Shown piece by piece: positions 21,681 to 29,523 of a stretch of DNA of 29,523 bases; position 1 is the first letter of the stretch; every line of letters starts with the position of its first letter. Under the pieces are notes generated by a model. That model worked only from the letters and a program-made list of their open reading frames with translations. It was not told the DNA's origin and made no database searches. The position numbers were made by a program, and so were the translations under genes. The DNA lies in NCBI RefSeq assembly GCF_000003605.2, contig NW_003151753.1, forward strand, positions 1-29,523, in the 5' to 3' direction. This DNA is from Saccoglossus kowalevskii (taxonomy: Eukaryota; Hemichordata; Enteropneusta; Harrimaniidae).

Positions 21681-22191
21681 TTTGTAATGTTTTACCGACC
21701 GATAAATACGCAGTCTGCAGAAATTGCTTCACGCCGTCTGAATATAAAATCGACACACAGACAATAAATATGAACGCATGCGTAAAGAGAGTTACCTGAA
21801 AAAAATAAATCTTAAATTTACAAATTCGCCGATTCGTACTATCTAACCTAATAGGCTATAGAAACCAGTAATATATACGTTCTGCTTGCGTCTAATATAT
21901 AAATCATTTACAAAGTTAAATATAAATGATGAAGTTGCGAATATGTTATTAAAATATTCCCTTTGCTTTGATCGAATATTTCTTACATGAATGGATACTA
22001 CACTTAGTGTCTTTACCCGGACTCCATCGGATTGCCAGTGAGTCGGAGATCATCAGGTAAAAGTCCAGTTTGTTTAACAATTTAAACACCAATAATCATG
22101 AAAATCGTGATCACTGCGTGCTTAACACATTTTGGGTGGCCCCTAAATCAGCCTGGGCGTGTTATCTATAATAAGCTGTATTTTTTGCATC
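21681..22191. promoter_or_regulatory. Divergent promoter region between CS and the proposed secernin exon 1
   Basis: The two start codons, CS on - at 21680 and the secernin long form on + at 22192, are 511 bases apart and head to head. CpG is denser here and in the adjoining 21400-21680 than elsewhere in the window. It holds an NRF-1-like palindrome (21774-21783) and a TATAAAA on the + strand (21743-21749) of unknown use. The shared-promoter role is inferred from the layout. Confidence 0.6.
21774..21783. promoter_or_regulatory. NRF-1-like palindrome ACGCATGCGT
   Basis: The central eight bases, CGCATGCG, match the core of the NRF-1 site (TGCGCATGCGCA); the next base on each side differs. NRF-1 drives many nuclear genes for mitochondrial proteins in animals, which suits CS. 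The site lies about 95 bases upstream of the CS start codon. Binding is inferred, not shown. Confidence 0.4.

Positions 22192-29523
<7,332 letters not shown>

Overview
The window is nuclear DNA from an animal. It is AT-rich and CpG-poor, its genes are split by GT-AG introns, and it contains microsatellites, short inverted-repeat elements and one assembly gap (452 N). The proteins are close to vertebrate orthologues and the genes keep many introns. A marine invertebrate, perhaps a non-vertebrate deuterostome such as a hemichordate, would fit, but the species cannot be fixed from the sequence.

Three protein genes are present. (1) HSPE1, the 10-kDa mitochondrial chaperonin, is on the + strand. 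Its last three coding exons are at 1255-2596; the short exon with the start codon was not found. (2) CS, mitochondrial citrate synthase, is on the - strand. All ten coding exons lie between 21680 and 6759 and join in frame to a 467-residue protein with all three catalytic residues (His304, His350, Asp405). HSPE1 and CS are tail to tail. (3) A secernin gene of the SCRN3 type is on the + strand. Its core-protein exons start at 25470, and the gene runs off the right edge at 29523.

The most interesting point is the start of the secernin gene. About 3.2 kb upstream of the usual start, and only 511 bp head to head from the CS start codon, an exon (22192-22300) encodes 36 residues with six arginines and no acidic residue, and ends at a GTAAGT donor. 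It splices in frame to the acceptor at 25469/25470 and would give secernin a mitochondrial presequence. CS and this long secernin would then share a divergent, CpG-richer promoter carrying an NRF-1-like palindrome. All three genes would make mitochondrial proteins; the secernin part of this is a prediction.

Layout: 1-1254 HSPE1 upstream or intron; 1255-2596 HSPE1; 2597-6758 convergent spacer with two hairpins and a long CA microsatellite; 6759-21680 CS, whose introns hold the assembly gap, inverted-repeat elements and dispersed repeats; 21681-22191 divergent promoter; 22192-29523 secernin, whose introns hold another inverted-repeat element, an element with about 157-bp tandem units resembling non-autonomous Helitron-like elements, a decayed relative of it, and a dispersed family that also occurs in CS introns. 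No RNA gene, CRISPR array or coding transposase was recognised.
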